Origin: Clusia tigrina
Taxonomy: Eukaryota; Arthropoda; Insecta; Diptera; Clusiidae
Assembly (NCBI GenBank): GCA_920105625.2
Contig: OV050031.1
Coordinates: 95,795,676-95,859,675 of the forward strand
Length of the DNA stretch: 64,000 nt
Reading direction: 5' to 3'
Shown here: positions 63,286 through 64,000 of the stretch, in pieces
How the letters are laid out: the number at the start of each line of letters is the position of its first letter
Position numbering within the stretch: position 1 is the first letter of the stretch
Program-made: the position numbers and the translations under genes
The notes under the pieces: generated by a model
What the model was told of the DNA's origin: nothing
Database searches by the model: none
The model's input: the letters and a program-made list of their open reading frames with translations, nothing else

Positions 63286-63873
63286 ACGGTACGTCCTACA
63301 CCTATCAAAGTTTGCAACATACAAATGCTTGTAACTTTTTACTGGAGCGTCATAAAACCTTGAAATTTTGTAACAATAAAGTACTCGAGCCTCTTGTCAA
63401 TTTAAGCTATTGCTCAAAGCTATGCTACCCTTGAATCCCAAATAAAACACTGATAAAACTTCAAATGGCCCTAACTTCTATACGGTACGTCCTACACCTA
63501 TCAAAGTTTGCAACATACAAATGCTTGTAACTTTTTACTGGAGCGTCATAAAACCTTGAAATTTAGTATCAATAAAGTACTCGAGCCGCTTGTCAATTTA
63601 AGCTATCGCTCAAAGCTATGCTACCCTTAAGTCATAAATCAAACACTGATAAAACTTCAAATGGCCCTAACTTCTATACGGTACGTCCTACACCTATCAA
63701 AGTTTGCAACATATAAATGCTTGTAACTTTTTACTGGAGCGTCATAAAACCTTGAAATTTTGTAACAATAAAGCACTCGAGCGTCTCGTCAATTTAAGCT
63801 ATCGCTCAAAGCTATGCTACCCTTGAGTCCCAAATCAATCACTGATAAAACTTCAGATGGCCCTCACTTCTAT

Positions 63874-64000
63874 ATGGTACGTCCTACACCTATCAAAGTT
63901 TGCAACATATAAATGCTTGTAACTTTTTACTGGAGCGTCATAAAACCTTGAAATTTTGTAACAATAAAGTACTTGAGCCTCTTGTCAATTTAAGCTATTG
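63874..64000 (+). repeat. Partial monomer at the window edge (127 bp)
   Basis: Starts 'atggtacgtcc' and ends in 'gctattg', so the array continues beyond the window. Its 'gtacttgagcctc' matches the monomer at 58387, while its start matches 58975. It may be another chimera. Confidence 0.85.

Larger units (their letters stand above)
62502..63873 (+). repeat. Tandem 7-monomer unit, copy 2 (1372 bp)
   Basis: Copy of 61130-62501. Two compensating indels (-1 in the monomer at 62894, +1 at 63089) leave the total length unchanged. The first monomer starts 'atggtaagtcc', combining the 'tatatgg' end of the previous unit with the 'ggtaagtcc' start of 61130. The duplication junction is therefore within a few bases of the monomer boundary. 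Confidence 0.85.
1..64000 (+). repeat. Tandem satellite DNA array, 196-bp monomer
   Basis: The sequence is a head-to-tail array of a 196-bp unit with no interruption. Landmarks within each unit, counted from 'acggtacgtc', are: 'tttgcaacatac' near 26-37, 'taactttttactgg' at 47-60, 'agcgtcataaaacc' at 61-74, 'actcgag' (XhoI site CTCGAG) at 98-104, 'gctatcgctc' at 121-130, 'cttgagtccc' or variants at 145-154, 'ctgataaaacttc' at 165-177 and 'aaatggccctaac' at 178-190. Register can be followed for 326 complete copies. Net length changes occur in only seven monomers, those starting at 1177, 42916, 46835, 53101, 60739, 62894 and 63089. Copies differ mainly by substitutions at a limited set of positions. 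All copies share one orientation; I saw no inversion. GC is about 37% (72 of 196 in a hand-made consensus). This pattern is typical of eukaryotic (peri)centromeric or heterochromatic satellite. Family and species were not recognised. Confidence 0.98.

Noticed and set aside
1..64000. CRISPR-like array (regular direct repeats)
   Set aside because: The whole 196-bp unit is repeated and there are no unique spacers. Repeat length and lack of any cas gene exclude it.
1..64000. CENP-B box
   Set aside because: No match to the pattern of TTCG followed by A and CGGG at the required spacing in the consensus or in variants that I read on either strand. Absence does not exclude centromere function.
1..64000. 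Embedded transposon or retroelement
   Set aside because: Monomer phase is continuous through all 64 kb apart from seven indels of 9 bp or less, so no insertion is present.
1..64000. Telomeric repeat or ribosomal DNA spacer array
   Set aside because: No short telomeric motif repeats and no rRNA gene sequence occur anywhere in the window.

Overview
The whole 64-kb window is one uninterrupted array of tandem satellite DNA. The monomer is 196 bp. Starting each monomer at the 'acggtacgtc' motif gives 326 complete monomers, all in the same orientation, followed by a 127-bp partial copy at the right edge. Only seven indels disturb the register (net -9, -1, -6, -6, -1, -1 and +1 bp), and the phase arithmetic closes exactly from base 1 to base 63873. 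The monomer is about 37% GC by hand count. There is no credible gene, RNA gene, transposon, CRISPR array or unique sequence. This points to a eukaryotic genome, most likely a centromeric, pericentromeric or other heterochromatic block resolved in a long-read assembly. I do not recognise the satellite family and cannot name the organism. No alpha-satellite-like CENP-B box is visible.

Layout, left to right. 1-2735: mixed monomers, including one 187-bp monomer. 2736-10575: successive copies of a 12-monomer (2352 bp) higher-order repeat (HOR), some truncated. 10576-19395: related monomers in scrambled order, with two-monomer and five-monomer local duplications, plus a segment that recurs about 10 kb and 14 kb downstream. 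19396-23315: a tandem 10-monomer (1960 bp) duplication. 23512-31351: a tandem 20-monomer (3920 bp) duplication. 30568-32919: a 6-monomer (1176 bp) duplication overlapping its end. 33312-41739: two copies of an 18-monomer (3528 bp) unit, the second enlarged by a nested 7-monomer duplication. 42524-61129: a mosaic in which a five-monomer cassette recurs five times among segments shared over 5-21 kb. 61130-63873: a tandem 7-monomer (1372 bp) duplication.

Two layers of organisation are visible. First, many stretches alternate two monomer classes. Class A has 'tttagtatc' near position 82, 'gagccgc' and usually 'cctaaatc'. Class B has 'ttttgtaac', 'gagcctc', and frequently 'attgctc'. This gives a 392-bp dimer rhythm. 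Second, rare private substitutions and indels are shared at fixed integer-monomer distances, which reveals nested and overlapping segmental duplications of 5, 6, 7, 10, 12, 18 and 20 monomers. Several breakpoints fall inside monomers and make chimeric copies. This fits recent unequal exchange or replication-based amplification rather than an array of uniform age. Within the monomer, a 52-bp segment is repeated at 63% ungapped identity with a 56-bp offset, suggesting the 196-bp unit grew from a shorter ancestral repeat.

The many 70-82-codon open frames come from one monomer subtype that lost a stop codon. They start at a TTG, cross one monomer junction and stop, so I treat them as non-coding. 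Positions and identities were read by eye. Exact HOR boundaries may be off by up to about one monomer.
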